Shown here piece by piece: positions 61,101 to 64,000 of a stretch of 64,000 nt of DNA (positions are counted from its first letter, which is position 1; each line of letters opens with the position of its first letter). The position numbers were made by a program, and so were the translations under genes. The DNA lies in contig CM041090.1 in the NCBI GenBank assembly GCA_023079485.1, positions 9,856,519-9,920,518 on the forward strand, written 5' to 3'. The DNA is from Archilochus colubris (lineage: Eukaryota > Chordata > Aves > Apodiformes > Trochilidae). A model generated the notes under the pieces. The model made no database searches. It worked only from the letters and a program-made list of their open reading frames with translations, and was not told the DNA's origin.

Positions 61101-64000
61101 TCACAGATTTAAATGTTTCTTTAAAGCTAATATAACCCCAAAGAGATGAGAAAATAATAAGAACTAAATGTAGGTAATTAATCTGTTTTGTTCTTATTAC
61201 ACATAGTTATTGGAGGTTTCTTGGCTTTTTTTGTTTTGTTTTTAATGAAGAAAATAACTGCCTGGGTTATAGTCTTTTACTGTTGTTTTTCCCTTGTTCT
61301 CCAGACAACACCATTATAGATCAACCATATATAGCTATGTCTTGATATTTGTAACTATGTATGTCTTCCTGGATTCTGCAGATTTCATCAGAAATCATTT
61401 AATGGCTCCTTCCTGGACACTACTGAACACTAAACCAGGCAGTGGGATGAATGATCCTCATAGAACTTTCTCTTGCAGAACCCTTTCAGAAGGATTTCTG
61501 TCAAGTGATGATATTTCTTGAGGCTTGTCAGTTATTTAGTGTTTAATTCCTTCAGTGTGTCCAGCTGCTTTGGTGGTTTTCTAGCTTCTTAGCCAAAACA
61601 CGTTGCAATATCAAGTAAAACCTTTTTATACAATTCTAAATCCACTGAATCACTGTTATTACCTTAATCAACCAAACCCAAATAAAAACACTATGTCTGT
61701 TGTGTGCGATCCATTTCCTATATCATAATCCAAAGTTTTTATGTGACAACAAACAGAGCAATTGCTCAGTCCAAGAGTGGTAGCAAGCAGGGAACAGATT
61801 CTTGAAGAGAGCAATGTGCACTCAAGATCACAAAAAAGACCTGAAGCTCTCATAAAATGAGAAGTATTCTATTAATTTCCACCCTTCTTTGCACTGCTCA
61901 CAATTATACCATGTCCCTCGACTAATCCATGCTTAATTTTTTTCTTCCCAATAAACACATTCCTCTTAACAAAAGCAAAAATGTTACATCATGCTGTTCA
62001 TATATTTTTTCTCAAATTTGCTGACTATAAAATGCTTTCTCTATCCTCCTGCTTCTTTCAAGAAATTTATGACAATTTTCTACTTTTAATTACTTTCAAC
62101 ACACCCCTTTTCTATATGCTACACTGAGTATGGAGGCATCCTACTTGCACATCCCCTGTATGCCAGGTTCAGTCATTTGACTCAGAAGAGCTCTCTATCT
62201 CGATGAGATTTTACTTTTTCAGGGCTCTCACAAAATTGGCATATGCCTCTCAGCTATCAGATATTTTTTTTCTGTGAAATTACTTTCTCTTTGTTCATTC
62301 ATTTCAGGCTTGTTTTCCATTTGTGATGCTAGACCTTCTGCAACCATCCCATGAGCCTGCTAGCAGTCTGGACTTTGTGCATGCCATATGTAGCTACACC
62401 ACAACCACTCACACTTAGCCAAACACCAACTTTCATTTTGTAATGAGTCCCTTTCCCCCTGACCAAAACAAGGAGTCATATGGAACCTCTAGTACTCTTT
62501 CAGGTAGGAAATATTTTGACAACATTTTGATGATTAAGTCAGGTAAGTACACACTCCATTCAAATTCTCCTTCTTGCCACACTTACACACTCCCAGCACA
62601 GGCAAGGAAGGAGTAGACTGGATTGCCTTTAGCATTATCACTGGTCCATTGTTTCATCCTTGAACTGTAGAACAATAATTTATAATACAGCATTCCCTAA
62701 TCCTTCTCCTGAAACTGCTGAACCAATGCAATTGAAAAATCTGCAGTTTTAAAAGGGGTCCTTTAAAAAATCAGTCTGAAAAAAACAGTATTTTGATACT
62801 TTTATAAGCAATTAGATGTCCTGTAACTGGAAACGTTAAAGAATAATAATATGTCTTTCTGTATGTCTATTACCCAAATACAGAAATACACACTCAAGTG
62901 TGTGTGTATATATGTACATATACTTCTGAACTATATGCCTATGTACATAGACACACACACATACGTGTAGTTCAGAAACACATTAAAATCAGTTATACTG
63001 GTATATTATTTGCTCCAGGTAAACTAACTAACTATGTTGATAAGGATTTAAACTCTTCTGCTGATAAACTTACAAAGGTTTTTCTCAAGCTAGTTTTTTG
63101 CCAAGGCAGATCTTGGTCACAGCTGAGCATTCTGGGTGATCCTCGCACCCTATTTGATGATAAAGTGGGACTTTCCAGATTAAAAGAACAAAATTACAAC
63201 AATACATATTTGTGCTCCTGATATATTTGAAGCCAGAAATGAAAAAAAAAGGTACCATTAGGGTAGCTCAGTGGAAGGTATGGAAAATCTCTGGAAACAG
63301 ATAACATTCTCTGTTGCTGAGCCCCATTCTGCACTTAAACTCTGTTAATCCCTTCAAAAAGACAACTGCCAGTGCATATACTGATATGTACACAGTGAGG
63401 AGGAGATGACACATAGTATAGAAACTCCCCAGGAACAGCCAGAATAAAAAAAACAAAGAGCAAAATCAAACAGTTTCAATCATGCTGCTCTAACAAGGTT
63501 GAATTTTGCTTTTAGAAGCAAGACCCTTGCTCACCCAAACTGCAGCCCCCTAACTCCTGTGCAACTCACTGCAGATGGGAGAGCCCAGAAACTGCAGTCT
63601 CAGCAGGCAAGCTGGACTGCTCCATGAAGTGGAAAAGAATTAGTGGTTAAGGAACCAGCAGACTGCAGACAGCCAAGGGCTAGAAGAACCTCTTGATATG
63701 GGTCATTTTGCCAGTAAGAGTCAGGTTCTGACATCACCTGATTTGCAGCAGCAAGAGCTAAAAGGTTTTATGCAGGACACAAGATCAGTTGGGAGAGAAG
63801 GTATGAGCTGGACAGGGGCTGCTGAGGAAGATGGTAACAGGGGTGTCCTATAGAAAAGCAGACTCACGGCAGTGAGGTGCGTACAAAGTCACAATTTCTA
63901 ACACAAGAACAAGCTAAAGCTCTTGTTCCCCGCAGTGGAACATAGCAGCATCTGGTCTTGGCAACTGCAGTGCCACCTTCTTCATTGCCATCATTAAACT
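58170..64000. other. Region upstream of the sulfotransferase
   Basis: No coding exon or named repeat was recognised in these 5.8 kb. Splice-acceptor-like sequences on the minus strand just upstream of the ATG (ATTGACAG near 58,220 and CCACTTTAG near 58,204) leave room for non-coding first exons further right. A CpG island is absent, so the promoter is either CpG-poor or outside the window. A hairpin-forming (GT)n/(AC)n pair lies at 62,900-62,977. Confidence 0.7.
62900..62977. repeat. Imperfect inverted repeats around GT/AC runs
   Basis: Arms of 21 bp (62,900-62,920 and 62,940-62,960) pair with two mismatches: GTGTGTGTATATATGTACAT against the complement of TATGTACATAGACACACACA. A second, perfect 10-bp pair, TTCTGAACTA (62,924-62,933) and TAGTTCAGAA (62,968-62,977), interleaves with the first. 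Confidence 0.85.

Overview
This is vertebrate nuclear DNA, almost certainly from a bird. Coding sequence is sparse and split by GT/AG introns. The dominant interspersed repeat is the CR1 LINE, recognisable by its 3' end (TCATAGAAT octamers next to GGTTGGAAGGGACCT). One complete and one or two partial long terminal repeats (LTRs) look like known avian families. The species cannot be read from the sequence.

Two genes are supported, both on the minus strand. (1) ITPKA, inositol-trisphosphate 3-kinase A, fills positions 1 to about 36.4 kb. Exon 1 lies in a CpG island (about 35.6-37.35 kb). Exons 2-6 lie at about 10.0, 7.8, 5.9, 1.8 and 0.64 kb. Their phases join without a break into 377 codons, and the last coding exon, with the second half of the catalytic core, lies beyond the left edge. 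(2) A 311-codon Golgi-type sulfotransferase of the HNK-1/GalNAc-4 family (closest in motifs to CHST8/CHST9) lies at 56,737-58,169 in two coding exons, about 20 kb upstream of ITPKA in the same orientation.

Layout: 1-10 kb holds ITPKA exons 2-6 and short introns. 10-36 kb is the very long first intron, into which seven CR1 copies have inserted. 35.6-37.35 kb is the CpG-island promoter. 37.35-56.7 kb is intergenic, with four CR1 copies, one solo LTR with clear target-site duplications, further LTR-like pieces and a small isolated CpG/G-rich pocket near 44.4-44.6 kb. 58.2-64 kb lies upstream of the sulfotransferase and shows no coding exon.

The two genes have no evident joint pathway. ITPKA phosphorylates cytosolic Ins(1,4,5)P3 and binds F-actin, while the sulfotransferase should modify glycans in the Golgi lumen. 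The points most worth a second look are the identity of the sulfotransferase paralogue, the isolated CpG/palindrome/G-rich pocket and the LTR-like segments. No operon, CRISPR array or other prokaryotic feature is present, and I saw no tRNA or rRNA gene.
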